Assembly (NCBI RefSeq): GCF_001411555.2
Contig: NC_049911.1
Coordinates: forward strand, 33,019,044 to 33,083,043
Direction: 5' to 3'
DNA: 64,000 nucleotides
Origin: Juglans regia
Lineage: Eukaryota > Streptophyta > Magnoliopsida > Fagales > Juglandaceae
The notes beneath the pieces were generated by a model, which was not told where the DNA came from, ran no database searches, and saw nothing but the letters and a program-made list of their open reading frames with translations. The position numbers were made by a program, and so were the translations under genes. Shown here piece after piece: positions 46,973-59,416 of the stretch. The stretch's first letter is position 1, and every line of letters starts with the position of its first letter.

Positions 46973-47423
46973 TGTGCATATATAGTACTTTGATAATTAA
47001 GTAATTCCAAACAAAGTACATACGCCAAGTAGTGCTGCATGCATGGACGCCATTCATTTCTGTGCAAACTTTGCCATAATAATGCTCAAGAACCACCAAC
47101 GTTCAGTCCAGGTCCCGACGTTTGCTGTCCTCTTCTCCTATACTGAATCCTAAAACGTGCTTTTACGTACAACTACAGACTTTAAATACGTTATTATTGG
47201 ACAACTTGTTTATGCCTTTTATTTTATAGGAAAAAAAAAAAAAAATACTTATTTTCTACATGGCGCGCATCCGTTATATTGGACTGTAAAGAAAATTTTT
47301 GATACCCATAAATGAATGGGCCGTTGCTCATTGGGCTTTAGACAACCCTCAATAAGTAGGCTTTAGGATTTCAGAGGCCCATGTATAAAAAAAATGAAAA
47401 AGGAGATTGTTATGTACTTTGTT

Positions 47424-47635
47424 AGGGGAGGATTGTTTGTATTCAAAGATGATATGAGATTGTTTTAAATAAAAATTAAAAATTAAATAAAATATTATTT
47501 TTTAATATTATTATTATTTTAATATTTGAAAAAATTGAATTGAGATTTAAAAAAATTGAATTGTTTATTATATTTTTTGTAGAAATTTGATAAAATTGTA
47601 ATGATGAGATGAAATGAGCTCTAAATCGATCAATT
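47424..47635. repeat. MITE-like repeat, family A copy 8
   Basis: It has an AAATTGAATTGTTTATTATA core and a right half TAATGATGAGATGAAATGAG, with the left end GGATTGTTTGTATTCAAAGA. It runs opposite to the copy at 3452. Confidence 0.5.
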
Positions 47636-47857
47636 ATCACGTTTTCACATTACTCACCCCTCAGCCAGAAAAATAAAAAATAAAATAAAAAATTCAACTA
47701 TTGGCGTAACTTTATTTACAATGGCATCCCAATTAATCATCTGAGTCTCAATAAATAATTTTTTGCAGAAGAAATTAATTAAGATATCCATGTTTTGCAC
47801 TAATATCAATTTCTCTTAGAGGGCACCTTCAAATCATTGTAAACTTTCAAGTAAAGA

Positions 47858-48037
47858 GAAGTGTTACAGCTACATAAAGATTTTATAAAAAAAAAAATTT
47901 ATAAATTGATATAATTTTATATAATAAATACGTTATATCTATTTTATAATAAAAATAATTTTAGAATCTAATTTATTACATTAAGTCACGTAAATTTATA
48001 AATTTATTTTTATCAAAAAAATTTCGTAATTAAAATA
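47858..48037. repeat. AT-rich foldback MITE-like repeat, family B
   Basis: It opens GCTACATAAAGATTTTATAA and ends TTTATTTTTATCAAAAAAAT. The inner part shares CTATTTTATAATAAAAATAA with the unit at 40300. Confidence 0.55.
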
Positions 48038-48195
48038 TTTCTTAATTAATAATATATATATTGCATGCTGAATAATATTTTGTCCTTTTACACACATGTA
48101 CGCATGTGTATATAATAATAATATAATAATAATAACTTATTCTTGAAAGGTTCTGCTGTTAGTTATAGCCTATAGGTAGTTTGCCAACAACAAAC

Positions 48196-49480
48196 ATGTC
48201 CATAGTCTCATCTCGGCAAAGCTTCCTCACCAACACCCTCAGTACTCCACCTTCTAACAAACCCAATACAAAGATTCTATACCCTGTTAAAACTATCTCA
48301 TGCAGATACCCACCTCATGACCACCAAGATTCTCGACGGTAATGTCTCCAAACTCAATCACAGATTTTTTGGTAGTTTCTTCAACTGGGTATCTTCCGAT
48401 TTTCTTTTCAGCTGCTTTGATCTGCTTTTTCACAAGTATTTATAAAAAAAGATTGTGTTGTTATTCGGTTTTTTCCCAGGAAGGGTAACAACCAGTTGGC
48501 AAGGTTGGCCGTAGTGACTCTGGCAGCTGGGGTGTTGACACTGGGCCCAGTTTACGACGCATCTGCTGCCAAGACTGGTGGAAGAGTTGGCGGCCAGGTT
48601 TTCCGGCCTTCGGCTCCCCGGTCAGTCCCCAGAATCAACAACACTTCTAGGTAACTCGAATTACTTTGTTTCTTTTATTCAAATTAGGCAATTGGTTGTG
48701 GCACCCTCTATAATTTATTAGATTTGTTGGGAAGTATCTTTGAGGGGAAGTGATGAATTTAATCCTTTAATTTATATTATAACGTCAAATGTGAGCATAG
48801 TGTGGACTCAAAGGTTCGAACTTTTTTTTCCTTTAATTTATGTGCTTGGTTCTTTCACGAGTGTTATTAAGCATATTCCGGTATCTAGTTGCCTGACATT
48901 GACTTGAAGCTGCAGCCAGATATATTGCCTCACATGTTTAAAAAAAAAAGATGTTGAATGTCCTCTTGATCAACGAACCACATCTTCTGTTATTGATGAT
49001 ATTAGTACCAGTATTCAATACTGAACATGGCTTTCAAAAGTCCATCAGGCATGTAATAGATATTCTATTGAATTTGTTTAATCCAGCCTGTGTAGGATCA
49101 CTGTAAGTCTGTAAGAATTTTTAACCAAGATGCTCCTTTTGAATTTTCTGTCCTTATCTAAAGGAATTTAAATACATAAGATTATAAGCAAGGTATTATC
49201 TGCGGTCTACTGAGATGATTAAATTTATTTGGCAGGACCAACATTTATATCAACCCTCCGGTTGCCCCGCCTTTAGTTGGTGGGTACAGTTATGGTTATG
49301 GTGCACCGTTTCTTTGGAGGCTGGGGTTGGTCACCATTTTCATTCTTTGCACCTGGTCCAAGTGCTGCCATTGGCCTTGGAGGTGGATTTGAAGTCATAG
49401 CTCTGTTTCTGTTTCTTCGAGCTGTAAGTGCTGTTGTGAGGAGATTTATTGGATCAAGAGATGGAGATGATGAGTACTAG
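48196..49480 (+). CDS. Small chloroplast membrane protein, last exon apparently frameshifted
   Basis: Exons 48196-48338, 48480-48650 and 49236 onward join in frame. The N-terminus is Ser/Thr/Lys-rich like a transit peptide. A hydrophobic stretch LARLAVVTLAAGVLTLGP and an ASAA site follow, suggesting a thylakoid target. Next come GGRVGGQVFRPSAPR, TNIYINPPVAPPLVGGYSYG and a Gly/Trp-rich part. After GYGAPF (about 49312) the natural continuation, FFGGWGWSPFSFFAPGPS then a membrane segment LFLFLRAVSAVVRRFIG and the acidic end GDDEY-stop (49480), lies in the +1 frame. Without a shift, translation stops at 49392 after about 156 residues. The Gly-rich start and membrane part remind me of plant DUF1517/FLAP1-type or related short plastid proteins, but I cannot fix the family. 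Either an allele defect or a base-call error could explain the shift. Confidence 0.65.
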
Positions 49481-50250
49481 TGGCAGAGAAAAACCTTTTT
49501 TTGATGCTTGAATAGAATGATATGCATAGACGCTTCTCTTAAAGTGGCAACAATACACTTTTAACCAGCCATCATGTTGTATTTTAGACCATTATTCTGC
49601 AATGTAATTGTGCCAGGGAAAATGGATTCTCTTAATGCTCTGTTACAATACTTTTTCAGCCAGTGAAAACTGAATCCCCTTAATCTTCTTCTCGGCCCGC
49701 AGCTAGATACAAGTGGCCATAGAGCTTCATAACTCAATCATACACGAAAAACCTTCATTTAAAGCTTAATTATGCCTACATTTAAGGTTAGCTTTGATAA
49801 CTTTCTATAAGCACATTTCCACTTAAAATCAGCCTTTAGAGCACCAACCAGAAAAAAAAAATTGAGAATGAAATGAAAACCTGCTTTTATATTTCATATG
49901 GAGTAGTCTGCCTCCATCATTTTGAGCTCTAGGTAATCCCTTGAACCTTAAAGCACTCTTCCTTTGAGAGCCTGTCTTTAATAAAATCAATTAAAATATC
50001 ATGAACCAGTATGACTGAAAAAATTGGGTTTGAAATCACAACTGCTTGGAAAGTATGTCCACAATAAATATAGTGCACGAGTTATGGCCTTCAATGGTAC
50101 TATTAGACCGTCAAGAAATATTGAATTTTAAGCAATTACTTAATACCCCTCAGCTCATTTTCTTACATCCTGGGGTAAATGGAAAGCATAAATCAAAACT
50201 TGCTTAAAAGTATGAAGGCAAAACATCCTCAATGTTTTTCAGTATACATG
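49481..50250. other. Convergent spacer between two plastid-protein genes
   Basis: About 770 bases shared by the 3' ends of the plus-strand membrane-protein gene and the minus-strand NFU gene. It should hold both 3' UTRs. No further gene is seen. Confidence 0.55.
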
Positions 50251-52399
50251 TCATTCAATAAGCTGGACAGCCGCAATGGCAGGTATTTTTTCCCTCAACT
50301 TTTGTGTTAGAGCAACACGGACTGTCATAACTCCAGCAGCAGGTCCACTAAGCCGAACATTGACAACATAGTCATTGATCTGAACAAGTTCAAGAATCCC
50401 ACCTCCTGTGCCCGCGAGGTATGGTCTAATCTCAGAAAGAACCTGAAAATAGAAAAAAGAAAAAGAAGCAAATAACCAACTTGAGCCTTGAATAACTGAA
50501 TTATCACTCCCTCCCCGAAAAAAGTACGATAGAGACTGATTATTGACCATATCCATTACAGAGACATGTGTAAGCAGCATACAGTAAAAACTTAGAAAAC
50601 TTATTGCCGAGTATTAGCTTGAAGATTTAAACCTCATTCTACATGTGAGACTTTATGCTCCAATTGACTAGTTCATTCTACAAGTGGACATTGGGTTGTA
50701 TCTAGTTTATCTAGAAGTTTTGCTCTGCAGTCCCAGTCAGTTGTTGCAAAAATAGTAATTGCATGAGATGGTTAGTAAAGTACATAAAACGGAATGAATT
50801 AGACCGATCTGTAAGTTGTGTTATTCTAATCAATTTCATTTTTTAACTCCCATGCAAGATTCATGGTGACTTTCATTATAAATTGCTTTTAGTTTAAGAA
50901 CTTATGTGATATTCCAGATTCTGTGGTAGGTATTAGGCGTACTGAGTAAAATTGGGCAATATGAACAACCACATGGAAGTCAATCATGAATTACCCTTGT
51001 CATTCACCTACTTGTATAAAAATGGCAAAATAATGCCATGTTTCAAACTGTATGAATTGCAATTTGCAAAGGCATCGTACGGCAGGTGTTAAGGAAACAA
51101 CCTATTTAATTACTCTATTAAGATTTAATAAGCAAATACACGATGTAAACTAGAGGTCCATTGTCTAACCTTTTCTATGTTGTCCTCATTAAGCTCAAGC
51201 CCCGTCTCGGTGTCTAGGATCTGCTCCACGGCCATGATTTCTGGAATTTTATCTCGAAGCCGAGTTTCAATTCCCATCTTTAGTGTCATAGTTGAGCTTG
51301 GACATGACCCACATGCTCCTTGTAGCTTTAGTACCACAACAAGGCCATCTATCTCGTGTAAAACCACATTCCCTCCATCGGCCATTAAGCCTGGCCTTAC
51401 TTCCTCCAAAATCTTTTCCACATTTTCTTCAGTTAATGGAAGGACACAGGTTGGTGAAACCACAAGCCCTTCAACAGTGGAAAATAATGCCAATTTCAAA
51501 ACTTCGATCTCATCTCTTATTCAATCAGATCTTAATAACTTTCTTTCCTCTTAATAGTTTCAATAAATGAAACTTTCTTACCACTATAAATAAATGGAAC
51601 CTTGCCTTAAATTAAACTATAAAATTGTTGCTTAGTATGGTTAAGGTTGATGTATGATTCAAAATCTTTACTCATTTTATTTTCTCACATTTCCTAAGCA
51701 TAGAAATATTCTCTTTGTTTGAAGAAGAAATGAAAGAAGCTTAATGAAACTAGAGAAAAGGCTCACTTTCTATGTGAAATGACGATACCATCATTTTTTG
51801 ATTTCTTTCAACTAGAGCAGATTATCTTCTTTTTTTTCTGAATTACGGAAGTGTTCTTGGTCCTTATCATCTCAATTCTTAAGGGATTTGCGTTAAAGTT
51901 CCATAAGAACAGCAGTTGCCTTTAAACAAACACTTGAAACCCGCATAGTTCCGAGTCTCGAGATTTACTTCATTACAGCAACCAAAAGGTAGTTTATTCG
52001 AGCAGAACAAAAACTGATATAAATTTAACAATATTTGGAGTTTCAATTGCACTCACCTGCTCGAAGTCGTCGAGCACGTTTCGAAAAGTACCCAAGAAAG
52101 TATCTGGCATGGAATTGACCTCTAAGGAAAGAACAGTTTTTTGAAGAGAATCCTCTGCAATCTGAAATGGGGTTCTAGAGAGAGCGTACAAAACTGAGTG
52201 AGTCAATGAACCACGATGAACTACAAAAAAGAAAAAGAAAAAACCATATGGATGGAACTGTGAACTGAGTTGAGAAGACCTTGAAGACTGAGAAGTTGGC
52301 AGCTGAAATCCTTTCAGATGGGAAAAGAGACGAGCTAGGTACAGTAGTGGGTGGTGTTACTTTGAGACCCTGTGCTTGGGTTGAGAATGCACCCACCAT
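50251..52399 (-). CDS. NifU-like iron-sulfur scaffold, chloroplastic (NFU2/NFU3 type)
   Basis: It assembles and hands over Fe-S clusters in the plastid, for example toward photosystem I. Four minus-strand exons: 52399-52280, 52174-52057, 51468-51170 and 50442-50251. Phases agree and give 242 residues, the usual size. Residues 1 to about 80 form a Ser/Arg-rich transit peptide. The first NifU domain (about 90-160) has [12 protein letters not shown] with the cluster-binding Cys pair at about 132 and 135. The second domain (about 170-242) is NifU-like but has [17 protein letters not shown] where the Cys pair would be. This is typical of plant NFU1-3. The wording [20 protein letters not shown] and [10 protein letters not shown] favours NFU2/NFU3 over NFU1. 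A (CT)n tract at 52457-52487 lies in the likely leader. Confidence 0.93.
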
Positions 52400-52454
52400 T
52401 GAGTGAAAGAGTGGAAAATCCACTAAAAGGAGGAAAGTTCCACGATACCAATTT

Positions 52455-52456
<2 letters not shown>

Positions 52457-52487
<31 letters not shown>
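52457..52487. repeat. (CT)n microsatellite in the probable NFU leader
   Basis: About 15 TC units lie some 60-90 bases upstream of the minus-strand start codon, so it reads as (GA)n in the leader. GA/CT leader repeats are common in plant genes. Confidence 0.85.
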
Positions 52488-52488
<1 letters not shown>

Positions 52489-53574
52489 AAAACAATCAAG
52501 GAAACCCATACCGATTTGGATTTCTCTTCACTTTGTTTGTAGTTAAGTTATGATCTTTATAGCAGGAATGGTGGCCGGAGATGTTGGTGGTAAGTGTTTT
52601 GTGATTGGCAGATGATATCATATGATAAAACGAAACTGGGAAAACTGCCAACCGATATTTGAGTTCCTTTACTTTTTCCTTTCCCTACAAGTTGAGGATA
52701 GAATCCGAGTTTGCTATACAGATTACTGAAGAGAAATGAAGCCACGTCGGGGGATTGGATGGGACACAAAATCCCTCCGCACTCTCGCTCTCTCTGTTAA
52801 AAGCATAGAAGTGCTCCGGGCCTTAAAGGCGTCCTGGCCCAAACAATATGGCCTCCCTACTCGCTACAAACCCACAGGATCCATGCATGGGATGTGTGTG
52901 TCATCATATTAAGTTTACTCATTTCAAATTTCGAGTTTTATTTTCTCCCAAAATTTTTTATCTCAGAATATTATTTTTTAAGAAAAAATTTTCTCGTCAA
53001 TCACTATTTACTATTCACTATTTTATATTCCACATTTTATAAAAAACACTCTCACATCTTATAAAAACCAAAAAACAAAAAAGCTATAGGTATACGAATA
53101 AATAGTGATTGACGAGTAGAATTTTAGATTGTCCGAAGACTCTATACATGCCAATCTGAATATTCTCAATAAAGATTATTTTTATTATTATTATTTGTTT
53201 TGGTACCAAAAGGGTTGCAGTCTTGCAGACGGGCAGAAGAGGGATCCTTACTACTTGGACCACTTGGGCCAAGTTCGGTGGGTAGCTAGAATACCCCAGC
53301 CCAAAGCCCATATGAACAGACTTCGTATATCCTTTTTCACTCTCTAAAAAAATGTTGGGTTTCATCTTGCAAAAGTGTTGGTAGACCTACACCTGTATCA
53401 TCAGTTTGCTCCAAAAAAATAATAATAATAAATAAAAAAAATAAAAAATAAAAAAATAAAAAATAAAAAAGAAAAAGGAAAAAGAATGATTTGCTTTTTG
53501 TACCATCAAAACCATTAACTAGTTACTACTGCATGCTATGAAGTGGGATTTCCACAGCCATCTGATAAATTATA

Positions 53575-53712
53575 TATACAAGTTTTAAATATATAAATTT
53601 TTTTATAAAAAAGTAGATCCCATCATGAAAAATTCATTTTTCTTGATAGGATCTACATTTTTACAAAAGACTTAATGTACAAAGTTTATACATTTGAAAC
53701 TTATACCTAACA
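53575..53712. repeat. Foldback repeat, about 138 bp
   Basis: The left arm has ACAAGTTTTAAATATATAAA then AAAAAAGTAGATCCCATCA. The right arm has TGATAGGATCTACATTTTTA then TTTATACATTTGAAACTT. The arms pair imperfectly around GAAAAATTCATTTTTC. It is probably a MITE; no target duplication was identified. Confidence 0.55.
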
Positions 53713-54924
53713 TTACTCTTTTTATATTGTCTGTTATTAGTTTTGAGTATTAAAAAAATGATCTATCAAATTAATTGCCAAGTGCCATTCTATTGGTTGT
53801 TTCCACGAAATAGGTAACTGTCCATTTTTTTATTTCCACCTTGACATGACGACCCATGCAAGAGTACCTAACATTTCACCATCATATATATTAGGAAAAT
53901 GATTGATTCAAAAAACAAAATATTAAGAAAATGATAGTTGGTCCCATGATTAATTTGTCCCTTCAAATTTATTTCTCGGATATTTTAATTTTTTTTCTTA
54001 ATAATTAAGGAAGTGATTATTAATAAACTGGTTTATTTTTTTTTAATATTTAAAGATGTTTAAAAAATATTTGAAAGAAAAATGGCAAGAAAAATACAAT
54101 TACACACTAGTGATAAATTTAATGGGATAAAATCATAGAACTGAGTAGAAGCACCCTACATGTTAATATAAGTTACATGAGTAGCAACCCATGATCTATC
54201 TAGCTAACACATGCATGGACATGATGCACTGACCTTCCTTGTCCATAGCTATAATAATTTTTTCTTTTATTTATTTTTCATTTAAAACTGACAGATCATC
54301 ATCCTGATCTTGAGACACTTGCAATCAAGCTTACGATTCTTGTCTGTTCTCCTTCCCTCGATCAATTTTTAATACAAACCCGCCGTAGCAAAATAAAGTT
54401 GCCTCCATGTGATATTGATCCCCATATATACCTACTTTTCTGAATCATTTTGTAAACTAGTAAACAATTCATCACAAGTATCTGCAATTATAAAAAATAG
54501 AACACAGACGTACATGATGAACATGATCTACTTTTCGAATGTACAAGCTGTGTCGAGAACGCTGCCCAAACATGCAATTAGATATGTCCATAAAAGACTT
54601 GAAAATTAATATATATTTTTAATAAAAAAACAAAAACAAAAACAATGAGAGTACGGTACGTAAGAGGTCAATGTTTCTTTTTTTTTTTTTTTAAAGCTGG
54701 GGGCTAAGCTTTCCAGGCTAACTACATGTTAAAATGATGCTCTTTGCCCTCTAGCTAACACGTACATGATCCACTTTGTCTCAAAATGGCGAGCTGTGAA
54801 CACTGATCAGATTTAAGTAAAGAGTAAAGAATAATGTTGACATCAATAATTGGGGGTCGAATACAAAACGAGCTAGCTTGGGAGATCAAATGATAATAAT
54901 AATAAAAGAAATACTTTTACTACA

Positions 54925-55087
54925 AAATGATTATACAAATTAAATAACTGACGTGGTTTGATATTATGCGTCAAATTATAAAATTATTTTTATTATAAAA
55001 TAAAACTAACATATATCATAAAATTATATTAATTTGTAAGTTTATTTTTATGTAATTTTTTTGTATAATATTTTTATATCTATAATA
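54925..55087. repeat. AT-rich foldback MITE-like repeat, family B
   Basis: It contains TAAATAACTGACGTGGTTTG, TATTATGCGTCAAATTATAA and AAATTATTTTTATTATAAAA, and ends AAGTTTATTTTTATGTAATT. It is close to the unit at 59063. Confidence 0.55.
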
Positions 55088-56341
55088 GTTGTCTAATAAT
55101 AATAAAAGAAGCACTAGAACAACGTGTGGATGAGGATATAATTGTGAAATGAGAAAAGGGTGTTGGATCGAACCAGAGAAGATAAGCTTTAACTTTATTA
55201 GAGAGATTCCTTTTGATCCTATAAAAATCTTCTACCGATTTAAAACTCTTTGTTTAGCATTTATTTATTGTGATTGGTTGGGAAGTCATACTCTGAATCT
55301 GATGCATTGAATGTGGGAATCAAACTTGAGCAAGAAGATTATTGGATGAGTTAATTCTATTTTTAAATATCTGTATATATAGAATATTGCATCCAACATA
55401 ATTTAATTAATGATATATAAGATTTAAATTTTATAAATTTAAAATTTATCTTTTAAATCAAATTATATCAAGTAAATATTATACTATATATGCTAATCTA
55501 TACAACAACTTGAAAATAAAGCTTGTATTATTGGATTATCATTCTTAAGATCAATGACGCTTTCTTTATTAATTAGACCCTTCATTTATTTGTTGGTGAT
55601 CCTAATTTTATTTTATTTTATATATAATGTGATTTTTCAAGCTTTCGGTATTATCTTCTAATTTTGTGGGTCCATTTTTAAAGAAAGGAATAAAAAGATT
55701 AAAAAAGGCTAGCTAGCTGGGAAGGTGCATCACGGACGTTTGGTCAATAATTTGATCTGATGCATTATCAGAAATGCAAATCGATGATGATCTGTATCCT
55801 TGTCTTGGTTAAAAACTCGAGCCGCCATGATCATGGAGTACTTGTCTCGGAGATTATTGCTAATTAATTTGTTGTTTGGGTCAATAAATGATGGAACAGT
55901 ACTAGTACTACTTAATCATGTTACATATTATATATCATCAGTACGAGTGTGGATCCCTTGCGGATTCGCTGTTTCGACACATGTTGTCGTCGTTACATGT
56001 ATTTCAACGTTACGTTACTTATGAAAATTCATATAATTATATTTAAAAAAATTTTAAAATTATAATAATATTTTTTTTAAATAATATTTTTTTTTCTTTT
56101 ATATCTATTCATTAATAAGACTACTACGACTGTAAATATAATTTTCAATATATTTGCTCATAAATCTCAATGGATTTTAATCATTGTATTAATTAATGCT
56201 TGGTTAGAAAAAATATTTTCTTAAAAATGAATATGACGTCACTTTTCAATCTAATTAATAAAAAAATTATTTTAACTATAAATTAAATTTATAAACTCAC
56301 GTGATTAATACATTATATTATAAAAATAAGTTTTATAAAAC

Positions 56342-56572
56342 TAAGGTCTCGTTTGTTTTCATAGTTATTCTCATTCCATCTAATTATTATAATTTTTTTA
56401 AAATTTTCACATAAAATAAAATAAACAATTCAATTTTTTCAAATCATGAAATAAAAATAATATTAAAAAAATATATTCTAATAATATTTTATCTAATTTT
56501 TAACTTTTATCTTAATTCATTTCATCTCATTTTATCTCATCTGAAAAAATAAACGAGATTAAGTATAATATC
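56342..56572. repeat. MITE-like repeat, family A copy 9
   Basis: It opens AAGGTCTCGTTTGTTTTCAT and ends AAAAAATAAACGAGATTAAG, a visible terminal inverted pair (TCTCGTTT against AAACGAGA). The core has CAATTTTTTCAAATCATGAA and right-side TTTATCTCATC. Confidence 0.6.
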
Positions 56573-56884
56573 AAATAATAATATCAATTTTTTTTAAAAT
56601 TTGTTTTAGGAGTGGTGCTACTCTGTCGCTCAGAGTAGCTTGTTCATTTTGGCCGCTAGGTCAAAATGTTCTTTTTATTTTTTTTAAATTTTTTTTTCGT
56701 ATTTTTTTTTATCATTTTTAAATATTTTTAAAAAATATAAAAATATTAATAATCACTTTTTTAATTAATAAATAAAAAAATTAAAGTACAAGATGTATCA
56801 AAATAAGAGGACAAATTAAATGAACAAAATGACATTTTTTTTTGAGATAATAATTTTTTTTAAAAGAATTTACGGTTGAAAATT

Positions 56885-56930
56885 AAACTCCTGCCAGCAT
56901 GCTCGTTAATTATAATGCTGGCAGGAGTTT
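56885..56930. repeat. Perfect 16-bp hairpin
   Basis: AAACTCCTGCCAGCAT at 56885-56900 is exactly complementary to ATGCTGGCAGGAGTTT at 56915-56930 across a 14-base AT-rich loop. It is more GC-rich than its surroundings. It could be the ends of a tiny MITE or a transcript hairpin; no gene lies near enough for it to be a terminator. Confidence 0.75.
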
Positions 56931-59062
56931 ACTGAGTGTCAAACACTTCATTCGTATTCTAATTAACCACCTTTGTCAAATCAGGAAGTTGTGACCATTA
57001 GATTCTCCAAAACATGATGATATATAATGGTAAACAAACAGCTAGCTTTGATGGTGGGGGTGAGCGACAAGTGTTAGGTCAAATATCACATAGTAAGTTA
57101 GAGATGTGACCCGTTTCGAAAGACCCCCTAAATACAGAGCGATGCTTGCCCCTTTCCTATATCTATGGATGGATTATGACTGTACTCCCTGCTTGCGTAA
57201 GCCATTGGTTTTTAGTACTACTTCAACTATCCAAGGTATCGATATCAAAGGGCACTAGCGCACGTAAGCTGGTACCCGATGATAATGACATGTTTTTATT
57301 TTAATGGGGTCCTTGATCTGTTGGCTGCAATTCATGAAGTACAAATGAGGTTTGCGAATCAACCCTAATTTATATATAGCTACGCTAGCTGGGTTAATGA
57401 AACTTTGAATAATATCTGACAGGAGGGGCTTTTCTATTCGTTGTGGTCCTTAATTGTGGACAGCTAGAAACCGACACATGATTGTCAGATAAAGAAAAAT
57501 ATAATTAGATAAACTTAGATATGTAAAGAGGTTCATGCCTGCCAAGAAATTAGATTAATGGTTTTTGTTCTTTAACCAAGATTATTACTTCCCACCATGC
57601 ATGCCAAATCCTCTAGTTCGATGGCATCTAGTTTCATGCAGCATCCCAGATTCCCATTCAAATAAATATAAAAACCGAGGGCTTTCGTCTCAGCTAGTGG
57701 AATAATATTACTTTCAGGATTTATTGGAGGAAAGATTTAATTACAAGGAAAACAAATATTTTATAGGAAATAAATAAGAAAAATTTACCCAAAACTTACT
57801 TAAATCACATACTGCATGAAAAGATGCTATATATGATATGATGGTATATTTTATATATACTTACGCAGCAACTTATGGAAAATATCGAAAGCATGCAATA
57901 ATATTAGAGAAATTAAGAAACTGGAGTAATATTAATATAAGTGGATCATGTATTGGGATGGATGCCGAAAGAGAGATATATATAGATCATTGGGATGAGA
58001 GAAACCATGACCAATTGGGGAGGGAGAAACGTGTGCTTTTGGGGAGTGAAGGTGGCAGTACTGGGTGATGATTGATGAGAGTTAATTGGGGATGGAAAAA
58101 AAAAAAAAAGAAAAAAAAAAAGGGGTGTCCAGTGGGGGAGGGGCTGTGAATCACTAGTACTGGGGATATATGCATGCATGCATGGGGCCGGCCGGGGTCG
58201 ACTTTCTTGCGGCTTGTGCCTTGTTTAGGCTACAACGCGTGCTCATTCCAATTATCCATTTCAAAGCAACTTAATTCAAGTGTGTTTGATCGTACGACTG
58301 CTTGGAGATTCCATCACTTCTTTTAATTCCTTTTTGTTGCCTCGGCCCCCTTACTTTACTCATGCATCAGGATGGATCTATCTAGCTAGCTGATGAGATT
58401 CCCTAGCTGTACGTACCATATATGTCCATGATCATGAGGAGCACGCCTTTAATTATTATTTTGTTAGAGCAATTCTTTCAGCGCGCACCATTCCTAATCA
58501 AGAGATAAAAGTGCACTGTGCACCTTCGACTTTTACGCATATATATGCACCAATATATTTTCCTGCATGGGCTGCTGCGAATGGGAGCTACATTCTTCCC
58601 CATGCTTTTAGAATTTTACACCTTTTTTTTGCTCTTATATACAAGGATATCTGCTTAGATTTTATTAATTTTAATATTTAAAAAGACTATACTAGTAGGT
58701 TTAGTTTTTTTTTTTTTTTTCATTTCACGCGTATCTAATAATAAATATTTACAGGTCTAGCTAGCTAGCTAGCAGCTGGTCAGACTTTGGGATTATCTGA
58801 TAAGAGATAGAGATTATTACAACAAATTATAAGATTTAGAACATGATCCAGCTTCTTAATTATACCAAAGAATTGCATGCATCGAGTTTTACAGCCATGC
58901 CATGCCATGCCAAGATCAATCTCTTGAACGCAATTAATATATGCATCCGCGCGCATAGTGTGTCCCCCCACCCTGCAATTTATTATCCTTATAACTAATT
59001 AATACATCACATGAGTGCCTCAATATTGCGGATAAAAAAATTCTTTAATTCGTCATCGTTAT

Positions 59063-59250
59063 TCAAAAGAGAACTATTTTAATCATAAAAATATTACATA
59101 AAAATAAATTCATGTCACAAATTGATATGACTTGATGTAATACGTCAGATTATAAAATTATTTTTATTATAAAATAAATCTAATACTTGAAATCACATAA
59201 ATTTATAAATTTATTTTTATATAATCTCATTATATATGTAACAATTATCT
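59063..59250. repeat. AT-rich foldback MITE-like repeat, family B
   Basis: It runs from about AAAGAGAACTATTTTAATCA to TTTATTTTTATATAATCTCA with the inner CAGATTATAAAATTATTTTT. The arms ATAAAAATAAATTCATG and AATTTATAAATTTATTTTTA pair. Confidence 0.55.
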
Positions 59251-59380
59251 ATTAAAAATAAAAAAATATTTTTCTTCTATCTCTCCCACGTTTTTTTTTT
59301 CTCTTCGTATTAAAAGATTTGGGTAACTTTGTCAGAGATGTCCAAGAAAAAAGGGTAGTGAAAATTATTTCCCTCTCTCC

Positions 59381-59381
<1 letters not shown>

Positions 59382-59414
<33 letters not shown>
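59382..59414. repeat. (CT)n microsatellite
   Basis: An uninterrupted run of about 16 TC units in gene-free DNA. Confidence 0.9.

Positions 59415-59416
<2 letters not shown>

Noticed and set aside
57946..58179. Minus-strand Ser/Pro/Phe-rich frames at 57946-58179
   Set aside because: Produced by poly-A/G runs; two frames are open at once and neither resembles a protein family.
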